In this document: positions 44,006 to 53,978 of the stretch, piece after piece
Layout: each line of letters starts with the position of its first letter
How positions within the stretch are numbered: position 1 is the stretch's first letter
NCBI GenBank assembly: GCA_016744675.1
Contig: JADGDX010000014.1
Coordinates: 1-64,000 of the forward strand
Direction of reading: 5' to 3'
DNA length: 64,000 nucleotides
Source of the DNA: Desulfuromusa sp.
Lineage (GTDB): Bacteria > Desulfobacterota > Desulfuromonadia > Desulfuromonadales > Geopsychrobacteraceae
Notes under the pieces: generated by a model
What the model was told of the DNA's origin: nothing
Database searches by the model: none
The model's input: only the letters and a program-made list of their open reading frames with translations
Made by a program: the position numbers and the translations under genes

Positions 44006-46519
44006 CTATTTGCTATTTTCCCTTTTTGCAGGTTTCCAGATAATTAGCAGTCGTGCCAGTAGGGTTAAGTTGGCAAACATTGCAATTAACATGGCTAGCC
44101 CAGTAAATAAACCAAAGTAGATTGTTGGAATGAAATTGGAAAAGGTCAAAATCGAAAAGCCAATGATAATGGTAATTGAAGTGTAGTACATCGCCCGTCC
44201 AACACTGTCATGACAGCGTTTCATGGCCGCGATATAATCCCCATCAATAGTTAGTTCTTCATTAAATCTATGGACATAGTGAATGGTGTCATCAACAGCA
44301 ATACCGATTGTGATTGCTGCGATTGTAATTGTCATGATGTCGAGGGGAATATTCAATAACCCCATCAAACCAAGAACCATTCCAGCTGAAATCAAATTTG
44401 GAATAATGGAAATAATGGCTAAGCGTAATGAGCGGAACTGGAGGATAAACATTGCCATAATAACGAGAAAAACGACACCAATCGTCATGATCTGAGAACT
44501 AAAAAGACTCTGTAAGACATTGTTGTAAAGGACAAACATGCCGGTCAGGTGGATTTGTTCTGGCTTTAAGTCGAATTTCTCAACCAGATCAAGGCGGATT
44601 TTTTTAAGTAGGGAATCGCGGCGCAGGTTGGGATTAGAGTCGATGATGCGTAATGAAAAACGAACTTGGTTGCCGTCTTCAGACATGTAAGGGCGAAACA
44701 GTGAATCATCAATGACTTTAGGCAGTTTTTTATGGATAACCGCAAGTGAAATATTATCGAGTGGAAGATCCTCATTGAGTTGCTGCATCAATGTCATAGT
44801 AGTTGACATTGACAGAACTTTACCTGTTTCAGGAAGTTCATCAAGATAGGTATGGATCTTTTTTAAAGAGTCAATCTGGTAACTGTTGTACCAGTAACTG
44901 CTCCCCGAGAGTCCCGCATCAGCTTCACCTTCATCAAAGAAATCATCGCCAAAGGGGTCATCATCAGCAAAGGTCTCTTCGGGTTGCTGATCGAGAAAGA
45001 AATCGGGGTCTGCATCGATAATGACGTCAAGAGGAGTCGTCCCCCCGAGTTGTCTGTCGATCAATTCCATCCCTTGATAGATTTCAGTTGTGGGTTTGAA
45101 ATAATCGATAAATCGATTTTCAACAGTGAGTTTTGAAATGCCAATAACGCTGATAATAGCCAGTGTCGTAAAGATAACCAGAGTCGCTGTGCCTCGATGT
45201 TCAACCCAGTGGGCGCAGGTTCGCGTTATGATTCCGGTCATATCAAACTTTGGGGTGAACCTGACTGGATTTTTAAATAACATCAAGGCCGCAGGAAAAA
45301 TAGCGAAAGAGATGAGTAGAGCAAAACTGATTCCAATAGCCATCATCCAACCAAAATCGATAACAGGCCGAATGTCACTGGTCAGTAAAGATGCAAAGGC
45401 AACAATGGTTGTCAGGGCGGTGTAGATACTTGGTATTGCTTTGCTGCGGACCATTTCTGTGACCATTGTGGACTGATCAGCTCCAGGTATCTCATCATGG
45501 AGTTCGTTGTAACGGACAATCAGGTGAACACATAGGGAAAGGGTGATAATCAATAATAATGAAGTGAAATTCGAAGAAACAACAGTGACTTTCCAGCCAA
45601 CAAGGCCAAGAAATCCGAACATAAAAATAACAGAGGAAAAGCAGCACACCATAGGGAGTAAAACCCAACGAGGGTGGCGAAAGATCAAAAAGAGCATTGA
45701 AACGAGAAAAACGAGAACACCAATACCAAAGGCAGTTAGGTCGTGACGGATGAAGTCGATCATATCGGCTACAATCATTGGGACCCCACCAAGAAACAAT
45801 TCACTGTGGCTTTGATGTTGTTTCATGATGTCTCTTACTTTAGCAATATCTACGGCTTCTTGTTCCGCTTGCATGATGCTATATTTATCAAATGCTTGGC
45901 TGGTCTCCTCTAACTGTTTAGCTTCCCCATTGGAGAGAGGGGATGTTGCTTTCTTTTCTCGAAGTGAGTTCCGCTTCTTAAGGAGAGACTGGTAGGTTTC
46001 ATCTTGCTTGAATATGACTTGAAGAGCAGTCGTTTTTGCATCGGGGCTCACCAAGAGAGTTTTATAGAATGGGCTTGTCGCAAACTCACGACGAACCATA
46101 TTAATGTCAATCCCAGGTGTCTCTATCGTTCTGATTCCATTTTTTAAATCACCTAGACTAAGCCGTGGACTGTCAATCAAAGGGACATCGAGGATGGATA
46201 AAACCGAATCGACACGTTCTATTTTAAGGATGCTGTCGCGCAATTTGCGTAGATCTGCCAATGTTTCAGGAGCATAAAGATCTGCTTGGGGTGAATAACT
46301 GATGACAAGAAATTCTGCCGTTCCATACTGATCATTGATGGTGCGGAAATATTTAAGATCCTGATCATTTTCAAGCAGTAACGAATCACTTGAGGCATCA
46401 AGGTGGAAATCTTTTGCGTAACTACCAACAACTATCAAAATGAGAGCCACGAGGCATATCGTCAAAAGAGGGTATCTAAGGATTGTACGGTTATAGAAAT
46501 TTATAATCGAGTTACTCAT
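44006..46519 (-). CDS. RND/MMPL-family exporter
   Basis: An 837-residue RND-superfamily transporter with two repeats, each a membrane helix, a large periplasmic loop and five more helices (helices at about 15-35 and 245-405; then about 440-460 and 690-830). The GIAVDDTIHYVHRF segment (about 755) is typical of the HpnN/MMPL-like lipid exporters. It has an insert rich in Asp/Glu (about 520-545: FADDDPFGDDFFDEGEAD). It probably exports a lipid or hydrophobic molecule with proton motive force. No periplasmic adaptor or outer-membrane channel is adjacent. Confidence 0.88.
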   Translation of the reverse strand: MSNSIINFYNRTILRYPLLTICLVALILIVVGSYAKDFHLDASSDSLLLENDQDLKYFRTINDQYGTAEFLVISYSPQADLYAPETLADLRKLRDSILKIERVDSVLSILDVPLIDSPRLSLGDLKNGIRTIETPGIDINMVRREFATSPFYKTLLVSPDAKTTALQVIFKQDETYQSLLKKRNSLREKKATSPLSNGEAKQLEETSQAFDKYSIMQAEQEAVDIAKVRDIMKQHQSHSELFLGGVPMIVADMIDFIRHDLTAFGIGVLVFLVSMLFLIFRHPRWVLLPMVCCFSSVIFMFGFLGLVGWKVTVVSSNFTSLLLIITLSLCVHLIVRYNELHDEIPGADQSTMVTEMVRSKAIPSIYTALTTIVAFASLLTSDIRPVIDFGWMMAIGISFALLISFAIFPAALMLFKNPVRFTPKFDMTGIITRTCAHWVEHRGTATLVIFTTLAIISVIGISKLTVENRFIDYFKPTTEIYQGMELIDRQLGGTTPLDVIIDADPDFFLDQQPEETFADDDPFGDDFFDEGEADAGLSGSSYWYNSYQIDSLKKIHTYLDELPETGKVLSMSTTMTLMQQLNEDLPLDNISLAVIHKKLPKVIDDSLFRPYMSEDGNQVRFSLRIIDSNPNLRRDSLLKKIRLDLVEKFDLKPEQIHLTGMFVLYNNVLQSLFSSQIMTIGVVFLVIMAMFILQFRSLRLAIISIIPNLISAGMVLGLMGLLNIPLDIMTITIAAITIGIAVDDTIHYVHRFNEELTIDGDYIAAMKRCHDSVGRAMYYTSITIIIGFSILTFSNFIPTIYFGLFTGLAMLIAMFANLTLLARLLIIWKPAKRENSK

Positions 46520-46610
46520 TGTTGTCCTATCAATGTCTTGCCAAGGTTGATGTCGTGATTTCTACAACTGCAGATTTTAGAATGAAAATCATTTTTTGTC
46601 TATTTTGTCG

Positions 46611-46640
46611 TAAAAAAAGCCCCAGTCGAAACCGGGGCTT
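46611..46640 (-). terminator. Rho-independent terminator of fumarase gene
   Basis: On the minus strand AAGCCCC (complement of 46634-46640) pairs with GGGGCTT (complement of 46617-46623) with a ten-base loop, followed by seven T residues. It lies 34 bases after the fumarase stop. Confidence 0.85.
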
Positions 46641-46673
46641 AATTCATAAGTAAATTTGGATCCTTGGTTTGAC

Positions 46674-48293
46674 TTACAGACCAAGCGTCTTAAAGAAGTC
46701 GTTCCCTTTGTCATCAACAAGGATAAAGGCTGGGAAGTCTTCAACTTGAATTTTCCAAACAGCTTCCATTCCCAGCTCTTCGAAATCAATACACTCAACC
46801 TTTTTAATGTTCTGATCAGCTAACACGGCAGCTGGCCCACCAATGGACCCTAGGTAAAAACCACCATGCTTAGCGCAAGCATCAGTCACTTGCTGGCTAC
46901 GATTTCCCTTTGCAATCATAATCATTGAACCGCCATGACTCTGCAGAAGGTCAACGTAACTGTCCATTCTTCCCGCTGTTGTTGGACCAAATGAACCAGA
47001 GGCCTTTCCTGCAGGAGTTTTAGCAGGACCAGCATAGTAGATTGGGTGATTTTTTAGGTAGTCGGGTAGGGGCTTGCCACTATCAATGATCTCTTTGAAC
47101 TTAGAGTGAGCGATGTCACGTCCTACGACGATTGTCCCTTTAAGGCGTAATGGAGCACCCACTTCAAGTTTTGTCAGATCAGCAAGAACTTCAGTGAGAG
47201 GACGATCGAGATCAATTTCAGTCCCAAGACCTTTTTTAGTTCTTAGTTCCTCAGGGATCAAGCGTCCTGGGTTGCGATCCATCTCTTCAACAAAAAGACC
47301 CTCTTTAGTGATTTTTGCTTTGATGTTGCGGTCTGCAGAGCATGAAACAGCCATACCAACGGGGCAAGATGCACCGTGGCGAGGGAGGCGAATTATGCGG
47401 ACATCATGAGCAAAATACTTGCCACCGAACTGAGCGCCGATGCCTAGTTCTTGAGCCATTTTGAGGACTTTAGCTTCAAGTTCGATATCCCGGAAGGCTT
47501 GACCGTGCTCATTTCCTTCAGTGGGGAGTTCGTCAAGATAGCGAGCTGTTGCGAGCTTGACGGTCTTCATGCAAGCGTCAGCAGATGTTCCGCCGATTAC
47601 AAAAGCGAGGTGGTAGGGCGGACAAGCTGCAGTTCCGATAGTTTTCATTTTTTGAAGGAGGAAATCTTCAAGCTTTTCAGGGTTGAGAAGAGCTTTGGTT
47701 TCCTGAAAAAGCATGGTTTTGTTGGCAGAACCGCCACCTTTGGCGATGAACAGAAATTTGTAAGCTTCGCCTTCTGTTGCATAGAGATCGATTTGTGCTG
47801 GCAGGTTTGTCCCTGTGTTCTTCTCTTTGTACATATCAAGAGCAACAGTTTGGCTATAACGAAGGTTTTCTTCTGTGTATGTTTTGAAGACACCCTCAGA
47901 GATACGTTCTGCGTCATTACCGCCAGTCCAGACTTTCTGCCCTTTTTTAGCTACGACAGTTGCTGTGCCGGTGTCCTGACAGAAGGGAAGTTCAAAGTTA
48001 GCTGAAATCTCTGCATTACGCAGAAAAGCCATTGCAACAACTTTGTCATTCTCAGAAGCCTCTGGATCACTAAGAATCTTTGCGACCTGATCATTATGGC
48101 TAGGGCGTAGAAGGAACGAGACGTCACGCATAGCTGTGTTGGAAAGAACCGTCAGGGCTTGAGGATCAACTTTGAGGACTTCTTGTCCGTCAAAATTCTC
48201 AACACTGACAAATTGCTCGGAACCTTCAATTTTATAGTACTTTGTTGTGTCGGTACCGAGTGGCACTGGATCCTGATACTTGAAATCTGGCAT
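46674..48293 (-). CDS. Class I (Fe-S) fumarate hydratase
   Basis: A 539-residue single-chain class I fumarase containing both alpha and beta domains. The [4Fe-4S] ligand cysteines appear in CQDTGTATV (residue about 101), SADACMKTV and the later CPVG/CSADRN segments, and the beta domain has the [13 protein letters not shown] motif. It interconverts fumarate and malate in the citric acid cycle; the cluster is oxygen sensitive, in keeping with an anaerobe. A long antisense frame (47451-48005) over the gene is not real. It has its own terminator. Confidence 0.95.
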   Translation of the reverse strand: MPDFKYQDPVPLGTDTTKYYKIEGSEQFVSVENFDGQEVLKVDPQALTVLSNTAMRDVSFLLRPSHNDQVAKILSDPEASENDKVVAMAFLRNAEISANFELPFCQDTGTATVVAKKGQKVWTGGNDAERISEGVFKTYTEENLRYSQTVALDMYKEKNTGTNLPAQIDLYATEGEAYKFLFIAKGGGSANKTMLFQETKALLNPEKLEDFLLQKMKTIGTAACPPYHLAFVIGGTSADACMKTVKLATARYLDELPTEGNEHGQAFRDIELEAKVLKMAQELGIGAQFGGKYFAHDVRIIRLPRHGASCPVGMAVSCSADRNIKAKITKEGLFVEEMDRNPGRLIPEELRTKKGLGTEIDLDRPLTEVLADLTKLEVGAPLRLKGTIVVGRDIAHSKFKEIIDSGKPLPDYLKNHPIYYAGPAKTPAGKASGSFGPTTAGRMDSYVDLLQSHGGSMIMIAKGNRSQQVTDACAKHGGFYLGSIGGPAAVLADQNIKKVECIDFEELGMEAVWKIQVEDFPAFILVDDKGNDFFKTLGL

Positions 48294-48466
48294 TTGTTCG
48301 CTCCTTGTAGAGTTAGAATAAATGAATCATTGCAATAAAAACTCGTGCATTATAGGAGATTTTTTAGTCCTTGTCGACAGCAAACAATGGTAAAAAAATG
48401 TGATTTTAGAAGAGTCTATTGCTTCAATTTTCCTTCGATAATTTGGGGAGGTAGCTAAGCATAATA

Positions 48467-48520
48467 ATACCTGACTAAAATGCTTGAAAATAATTGACAG
48501 AAATAGTCGGGTATGATAAT
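48467..48520 (+). promoter_or_regulatory. Probable Rrf2-type operator with overlapping promoter
   Basis: ATACCTGACTA (48467-48477) faces TAGTCGGGTAT (48504-48514), matching at ten of eleven bases when reversed. Between them TTGACA (48494-48499) and GATAAT (48515-48520, 15-base spacing) resemble a promoter. A repressor here would block the cysE-rrf2-nifS-nifU operon. The rest of 48294-48636 has no gene that I can support. Confidence 0.5.
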
Positions 48521-48636
48521 TCTGTTCAGGACTGAAGTGGTTGGTGATATAAAATATCATCGATTGTGCGATAGCCGACTTTATTGATGGCGCATCACTT
48601 AACTGTACTAATAGCTGTTGCCGGAAGGAATACTAG

Positions 48637-49344
48637 ATGCTTGATTTACTCAAAGAAGATTTGAAAGTTGTCTTTGAGCGTGATCCTGCGGTTCGCAGTG
48701 TTTTTGAGGTTGTTTTCTGCTATCCCGGGTTTCATGCGATGATTTTTTATCGTTTATCTCATTGGATGTGGAATAGCAATTTAAAGTTTCTTGGACGTCT
48801 GATATCTCACTTTGGTCGATTCATGACCGGTATTGAAATACACCCTGGAGCAACAATCGGTCGTGGTTTTTTTATTGATCACGGTATGGGTGTTGTCATC
48901 GGTGAGACAGCAGAAATAGGCGAGAATTGTACGCTTTATCACGGTGTGACTCTGGGAGGGACTTCCTGGGCGAAGGAAAAGCGTCATCCAACTTTGGGAA
49001 ATAATGTCATCGTTGGCTCTGGAGCTAAGATTCTTGGACCTTTTACCGTTGGTGATGACAGTAAGATTGGATCCAACTCTGTTGTTGTTAAAGAAGTTCC
49101 GCCTACAGCGACCGTTGTTGGAATCCCAGGCCGAGTTGTCTTGTCTGGAGAAAAAAGGGATGGAGTCGCTTTGGATCATAATAAGCTCCCTGACCCAGTT
49201 GCTAAGGCAGTTGGTTGTATGTTTGAGCAGATCCAGAGATTAGAGGACCGGATAGAGGTGTTGCAAGAAGAGCAAAAAAATCTGAAGGCTCAAATGAGTC
49301 ATTCTGAAAAAGAAGAACTCCAGATGAATAAGGAAGCCGTCTGA
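48637..49344 (+). CDS. cysE: Serine O-acetyltransferase
   Basis: A 235-residue CysE/EpsC-type acetyltransferase making O-acetylserine, the first step of cysteine synthesis. It shows the left-handed beta-helix hexapeptides ([30 protein letters not shown]), the catalytic His-containing loop (HGMGVVIG) and the [14 protein letters not shown] segment, plus a charged C-terminal helix. The stop overlaps the start of the rrf2 gene by one base (TGATG), tying cysteine supply to the Fe-S assembly genes that follow. Confidence 0.95.
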   Translation: MLDLLKEDLKVVFERDPAVRSVFEVVFCYPGFHAMIFYRLSHWMWNSNLKFLGRLISHFGRFMTGIEIHPGATIGRGFFIDHGMGVVIGETAEIGENCTLYHGVTLGGTSWAKEKRHPTLGNNVIVGSGAKILGPFTVGDDSKIGSNSVVVKEVPPTATVVGIPGRVVLSGEKRDGVALDHNKLPDPVAKAVGCMFEQIQRLEDRIEVLQEEQKNLKAQMSHSEKEELQMNKEAV

Positions 49345-49793
49345 TGAGGATGTCAACAAAAGCACAGTATGCTGTACGCGCCCTTGTGAGCTTGAATTTA
49401 ACCAGCTCAGGGATGCCAGTTTCTATAAAAGATATTTCTGCGCGCGAAAATATTTCTTTGAATTATCTTGAGCAGTTGTTCGTTAAGCTGCGCCGAGGTG
49501 GAATCGTCAATAGCGTGCGTGGCCCTGGTGGCGGCTATCTGCTAGCTCGTTCTGCTGAAGAGATTCGTATTGATCAGATTATTGATACCGTGGAAGTTGC
49601 TTTAGCGCCTCTGTCATGTATGAATTCTGATGGCAGTTGTGGTTGTGAGATGGAATGTACAACACAATCAGTTTGGCAGGGATTGGGGAATCAAATTCGG
49701 AATTTTCTCGCGTCTGTGACTCTTGAAGATTTAACTAGGGATGGTCGCCGACAGTTGGAAAGCCGTGCGATAAGCAGTTACTCAAATATTTAG
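49344..49793 (+). CDS. Rrf2/IscR-family regulator
   Basis: A 149-residue Rrf2-family repressor. The winged helix-turn-helix (about 1-70: STKAQYAVRALVSL, ISLNYLEQLFVKLRRGGIV) is followed by a Cys cluster CMNSDGSCGCEMECTTQ (about residues 91-107). IscR of E. coli binds [2Fe-2S] with three Cys and His107 (CLTH); here the matching position is Gln (CTTQ). A fourth Cys may replace it. The gene lies between cysE and nifS in one operon, the classic place of a regulator of sulfur and Fe-S assembly genes. Confidence 0.93.
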   Translation: MRMSTKAQYAVRALVSLNLTSSGMPVSIKDISARENISLNYLEQLFVKLRRGGIVNSVRGPGGGYLLARSAEEIRIDQIIDTVEVALAPLSCMNSDGSCGCEMECTTQSVWQGLGNQIRNFLASVTLEDLTRDGRRQLESRAISSYSNI

Positions 49794-49817
49794 ATAGTTT
49801 TAAGGCGGAGGATTTTC

Positions 49818-51041
49818 GTGGATAAAATTTATATGGATAATAACGCAACAACAGCCGTTAAGCCTGAAGTTCTAGAGGCCATGTTGCCCTATTTTTGTGA
49901 ACAATTTGGAAATCCTTCGAGTGTTCATTGGGCAGGTAGGATGGTTGGTGGAGCGATTGATGGTGCCCGCGAAAAAGTTGCTAAACTCCTTAACTGTTCA
50001 CCAGCAGAAGTGATTTTTTTGTCATGTGGTAGTGAGGGCGACAACTATGCAATCAAGGGAACAGCTGAGGCATTAAAAGATAAAGGGAACCATATCATTA
50101 CGACATCTGTCGAACATCCTGCTGTTCTCGAGACGTGTGATGCCCTAGAAAAAGATGGTTTTGATGTGACTTATCTTAAGGTTGACTCTAATGGAATGCT
50201 CAACCTAGCTGAGCTAGAGGCCGCTATTACTGATAAGACAATACTTATTTCTGTCATGTGGGCTAATAATGAAACGGGAAATATATACCCTATTGAAGAG
50301 ATCGGTCAGATTGCTAAAAAACATAAAGTCAGATTTCATACGGATGCTGTACAAGCTGTTGGGAAAATACCTGTTGATGTACGTAAGGCAAATGTTGATA
50401 TGGCTGTTATCTCCGGCCATAAAATAGGAGCTCCAAAAGGGATCGGGGCGATGTACTTACGGCGAGGTTCCCGAATCTCTCGATTTATGCATGGTGGTCA
50501 CCAGGAACGTAATCGTCGTGCTGGAACTCATAATGTCCCCGGGATTGTCGGTTTGGGGGTCGCTTGTGAGGTAGCAGGTGCGAACATGGACCGAGATTAT
50601 ACATTTGTGCGAAATTTACGTGATAAGCTCGAAAATGGAATTTTGTCATCCATTCCAGACGTAAAACTTAATGGGCACCCTGATGCAGATTTACGCTTGC
50701 CTAATACATTGAATGTTAGTTTCAACTTTATTGAAGGTGAGTCCCTATTATTGTTTTTTGATATGAAAGGGATAGCCGCTTCATCTGGTTCTGCTTGTAC
50801 TTCTGGATCTCTGGAGCCGTCTCATGTCATGGGTGCGATGGGTGTCGATGTGGTTTTGGCTCATTCAAGTACTCGATTTAGCCTTGGTTCTGGAAACTCG
50901 ATTGAGGAGGTTGAGTTTATCCTCCACGAACTGCCTGCAATGGTACAGCGACTCAGGGAGATGAGCCCTCTTTATCATCGCTCTGAACCCACACCACTTT
51001 CGTGTGATGAATGCAGAATGGTGCACAAGACATGTGCTTAG
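49818..51041 (+). CDS. nifS: Cysteine desulfurase, NifS/IscS type
   Basis: A 407-residue PLP enzyme that takes sulfur from cysteine and passes it to the scaffold and to tRNA-thiolating proteins. The PLP lysine lies in ISGHKIGAPKG (about residue 203) and the catalytic Cys in SSGSACTSGS (about 330). The C-terminus adds CDECRMVHKTCA, a short Cys-rich tail found in NifS of clostridia and delta-proteobacteria. GTG start with GGCGGAGGA upstream. It is in the operon cysE-rrf2-nifS-nifU. Confidence 0.95.
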   Translation: MDKIYMDNNATTAVKPEVLEAMLPYFCEQFGNPSSVHWAGRMVGGAIDGAREKVAKLLNCSPAEVIFLSCGSEGDNYAIKGTAEALKDKGNHIITTSVEHPAVLETCDALEKDGFDVTYLKVDSNGMLNLAELEAAITDKTILISVMWANNETGNIYPIEEIGQIAKKHKVRFHTDAVQAVGKIPVDVRKANVDMAVISGHKIGAPKGIGAMYLRRGSRISRFMHGGHQERNRRAGTHNVPGIVGLGVACEVAGANMDRDYTFVRNLRDKLENGILSSIPDVKLNGHPDADLRLPNTLNVSFNFIEGESLLLFFDMKGIAASSGSACTSGSLEPSHVMGAMGVDVVLAHSSTRFSLGSGNSIEEVEFILHELPAMVQRLREMSPLYHRSEPTPLSCDECRMVHKTCA

Positions 51042-51098
51042 ACTTACTGGTCTTTTGATGAGAATAATAATTGTATAAATTAAATAGGAGTAAATATT

Positions 51099-51473
51099 AT
51101 GTATACTGAAAAAGTTATGGATCATTTCTCAAATCCTCGCAACGTTGGTGAAATCGAAAATGCCAGTGGTGTAGGAGAGGTTGGTAATGCCTCTTGTGGT
51201 GATATTATGCGCATTTCTCTACAAGTCGATGACGGTATTATTCAGGATGTAAAATTTAAAACATTTGGCTGTGGCGCTGCCATTGCAACTTCGTCCATGG
51301 TGACTGAGCTCGCTATTGGTAAAACGATTGATGAGGCTCTTATCTTGACAAATCAGGCTGTCGCTGAAGCTCTGGACGGATTGCCTGCAGCTAAAATGCA
51401 TTGTTCTAATCTTGCCGCAGATGCTCTCCATGAAGCGATAAAAGACTATAAAGAACGCAATGTTGCTGCATGA
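51099..51473 (+). CDS. nifU: Fe-S cluster assembly scaffold, NifU/IscU type
   Basis: A 124-residue IscU-like scaffold holding a transient Fe-S cluster. The three ligand Cys are in NASCGD (about 34), FGCGAAIA (about 59) and MHCSNLA (about 104), and the MYTEKVMDHFSNPRNVG start is the family hallmark. It lacks the C-terminal NifU domains, so it is the IscU-size form. A terminator follows. Its start is 57 bases after nifS. Confidence 0.96.
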   Translation: MYTEKVMDHFSNPRNVGEIENASGVGEVGNASCGDIMRISLQVDDGIIQDVKFKTFGCGAAIATSSMVTELAIGKTIDEALILTNQAVAEALDGLPAAKMHCSNLAADALHEAIKDYKERNVAA

Positions 51474-51500
51474 TAGTCAGAATTTAAATTAACTTTCTTA

Positions 51501-51534
51501 AAAGGGTTCTGAATTTATTTAGAACCCTTTTTTT
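51501..51534 (+). terminator. Rho-independent terminator after nifU
   Basis: AAAGGGTTCT (51501-51510) pairs with AGAACCCTTT (51521-51530) and runs into TTTT. It separates the Fe-S operon from mnmA, although mnmA starts only 12 bases beyond it. Confidence 0.9.
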
Positions 51535-51545
51535 ATAGGATTGAT

Positions 51546-52607
51546 GTGAAAAAACGTGTTGTTGTTGCTATGAGTGGCGGGATTGATTCCTCGGTTGCTG
51601 CGGCTTTGTTAAAAGAGCAGGGTTACGACGTCATTGGCTTGACGATGCATCATTGGGATGCCTGCGCCAAAGAGAGTGGCGGCAGTCCTGTTCAAAAAAA
51701 TACGGCTGTGACTGACGCCAAGAAAATAGCAGATCAATTAGATATTCCTTTTTACTCTGTCAACTTTGAAACTGACTTTCGTCAGCAGGTTATCAGTCAT
51801 TTTTGCGCTGAATATTTTTCTGGAAGAACTCCAAATCCTTGTGCCGTTTGTAACAAGAAAATCAAGTTTGGTTTGCTGCTTGAAAAAGCTTTGCAACTTG
51901 AGGCGGATTATCTGGCGACAGGGCATTATGTTTCTGTTGTTGAAAATCAGGAACAACTCTATATCCGCAAAGGGGCTGATCTAAAAAAAGATCAAAGCTA
52001 TTTTTTGTTTACTTTGAACCAGCAACAACTTGCACAATCTTTATTCCCTCTTGGAGATATGGATAAGGAACAAGTGCGAGCACATGCAGATCGGCTTGGC
52101 CTGCAGATTTCCCCTCGTGAAGAGAGTCAGGATCTATGTTTTGTTCCCGATGGCGATTATGTCAGTTTTATCGAGAATGAGAAGGGAACGGGTCAGAGAA
52201 ATGGCGAGATTGTCCATGTTTCTGGAAAAGTTCTTGGTCAGCATCAAGGGATTTATCGTTATACCATAGGCCAGCGCAAGGGACTTGGTATCGGCTGGGC
52301 TGAACCCCTTTTTGTTGTCGGCATAGATGCGGAAAGACATAAAGTTATTGTCGGAGAAAAGCAACACCTCAGTAAAAGTGAGATGATTGTGGAGCAATGT
52401 TGCTGGAATCTGCCTAGCTCTGAAAAAGTATTCACAACACTGTGTCGTATTCGTTACCGCTACACTGAAGTTCCCGTTACCGTCGAAATTTTAAATGACT
52501 CATGTGTCAAAGTGATTTTTGAAACTCCACAAAATGGGGTCACTCCTGGGCAGGCAGCAGTCTTTTATGATTCTGATCGGGTTATTGGAGGTGGCTGGAT
52601 TCAATGA
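51546..52607 (+). CDS. mnmA: tRNA-specific 2-thiouridylase
   Basis: MnmA makes 2-thiouridine at position 34 of tRNA-Lys/Glu/Gln, drawing sulfur from the desulfurase relay. The 353-residue protein has the PP-loop SGGIDSSVAA, the two catalytic Cys in NPCAVCNKKIKFG and DLCFVPDG, and the C-terminal beta-barrel with TIGQRKGLGI. The start is GTG (AGGA upstream). Its stop overlaps the start of mtaB by four bases (ATGA). Confidence 0.95.
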   Translation: MKKRVVVAMSGGIDSSVAAALLKEQGYDVIGLTMHHWDACAKESGGSPVQKNTAVTDAKKIADQLDIPFYSVNFETDFRQQVISHFCAEYFSGRTPNPCAVCNKKIKFGLLLEKALQLEADYLATGHYVSVVENQEQLYIRKGADLKKDQSYFLFTLNQQQLAQSLFPLGDMDKEQVRAHADRLGLQISPREESQDLCFVPDGDYVSFIENEKGTGQRNGEIVHVSGKVLGQHQGIYRYTIGQRKGLGIGWAEPLFVVGIDAERHKVIVGEKQHLSKSEMIVEQCCWNLPSSEKVFTTLCRIRYRYTEVPVTVEILNDSCVKVIFETPQNGVTPGQAAVFYDSDRVIGGGWIQ

Positions 52608-53920
52608 TGTCAACAGTTTCCATTGTCACCTTGGGTTGTAAAACCAATCAGTTTGAATCTGCTGCTATGAGCGAACAATTGTGTCAGGCTGGATATCAAC
52701 AGGTTGCTTTTGAGGATGGAGCTGAGCTTGTCATTGTGAATACCTGTACTGTTACAGCAGCGACAGATGCGCAATCTAGGAAACTGATCCGTCGCGCAAG
52801 ACGTCTGAATTCACAAGCACGTATTGTTGTTACAGGTTGTTACGCACAAATCAATCCCGAGCAACTCAACCAATTGCCCGGCGTCTCTTTGGTGATTGGG
52901 AATCAGGAAAAAGGTCAACTGATTGAATCTCTCGTTGAGAATAAAGAGCCAGGTCAGATACGAGTGTCAGCTATTCGTGAAAGTCGACAAGTCGACCCTC
53001 TTAAGTTGACAGGTTTTGAGCAGCGCAGCCGTGCTTTTGTTTTGATACAGAATGGCTGTGACGCTTTTTGTTCGTATTGCATTATCCCTTATGCCCGAGG
53101 CAGGAGTCGGTCGGTTTTGTCTGCGGATGTTGTTAGGCAAATCGAAAAATTATCTACCAATGGGTACCCTGAGGTTGTTTTGACAGGGATTCATATTGGC
53201 CAGTATGGTTTGGATCTCAATCCCAAGAAAGATCTTCTTTCTCTGCTTAAAGAGATTGAAGGGTCGCAATTCTCAGGTCGTTTACGCTTGGGCTCTATTG
53301 AGCCAACAGAATTGACTACCGAATTGATTCAATATGTGTCCGAATCGAAGTGGATCTGTCACCATTTTCACATTCCATTACAGTCGGGGCGCGATGACAT
53401 CCTTCAGCGGATGAATCGTCACTATACGACAGATGATTTTTCCGAATTAATAAATAAACTCGTTGCCTTTTGTCCTGATGCTGCAATTGGTCTTGATGTC
53501 ATTACTGGTTTTCCTGGTGAGAATGAAAACCATTTCGAAGAGACCTGTCAATTTCTCGAAAAACTTCCTTTTAGCCATCTTCATGTTTTTCCGTTTAGCA
53601 AACGCGAGGGGACTCCCGCTGCGCGAATGCCTGATCAAGTTTCCGGGGCTGTGATGAAGAACAGGTCAACTCTTTTGCGAGAGATAGGACAACGCAAATA
53701 TCAACACTATATCAAGCGATTTATTGGGTCATCTCTTGATCTGGTTGTTGAAGGAGGAGTCGTTGATGGGTTACGTAAAGGGCTTTCACAAAATTATCTC
53801 CCCATCTGGATTCCAGATGAATCTGCTCAGCCGGGGCAGTCATGTTCTGCGCACATCGAAGGGGTGTTTAAGGATGGACTTATGGGGAGTGTGGGAGACA
53901 TAGCCAACTCACGAGAATAA
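52604..53920 (+). CDS. mtaB: tRNA t6A37 methylthiotransferase
   Basis: A 438-residue MtaB-type radical-SAM enzyme that adds a methylthio group to t6A37 in tRNA. Motifs: TLGCKTNQFESAAM (the MtaB form of the UPF0004 start), NTCTVTAATD, GCYAQINPE and the SAM-cluster motif GCDAFCSYCIIPYARG (about 152). The LGCKTNQ start distinguishes it from MiaB, which has GCQMN. It is coupled to mnmA, so thio-modification of tRNA is encoded together. Confidence 0.94.
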   Translation: MMSTVSIVTLGCKTNQFESAAMSEQLCQAGYQQVAFEDGAELVIVNTCTVTAATDAQSRKLIRRARRLNSQARIVVTGCYAQINPEQLNQLPGVSLVIGNQEKGQLIESLVENKEPGQIRVSAIRESRQVDPLKLTGFEQRSRAFVLIQNGCDAFCSYCIIPYARGRSRSVLSADVVRQIEKLSTNGYPEVVLTGIHIGQYGLDLNPKKDLLSLLKEIEGSQFSGRLRLGSIEPTELTTELIQYVSESKWICHHFHIPLQSGRDDILQRMNRHYTTDDFSELINKLVAFCPDAAIGLDVITGFPGENENHFEETCQFLEKLPFSHLHVFPFSKREGTPAARMPDQVSGAVMKNRSTLLREIGQRKYQHYIKRFIGSSLDLVVEGGVVDGLRKGLSQNYLPIWIPDESAQPGQSCSAHIEGVFKDGLMGSVGDIANSRE

Positions 53921-53978
53921 CTACTTTTAAAGGAAATTAAACTCCCATTTTCTATGAAGCACTGATATGATCGTGGTT

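Noticed and set aside
47451..48005. 184-codon plus-strand frame antisense to fumarase
   Set aside because: It lies wholly inside the class I fumarase gene, has no ribosome site or known domain, and its composition is that of an antisense shadow.
48327..48560. 77-codon minus-strand frame between fumarase and cysE
   Set aside because: No ribosome site, no recognisable domain, and it crosses the probable operator and promoter of cysE.
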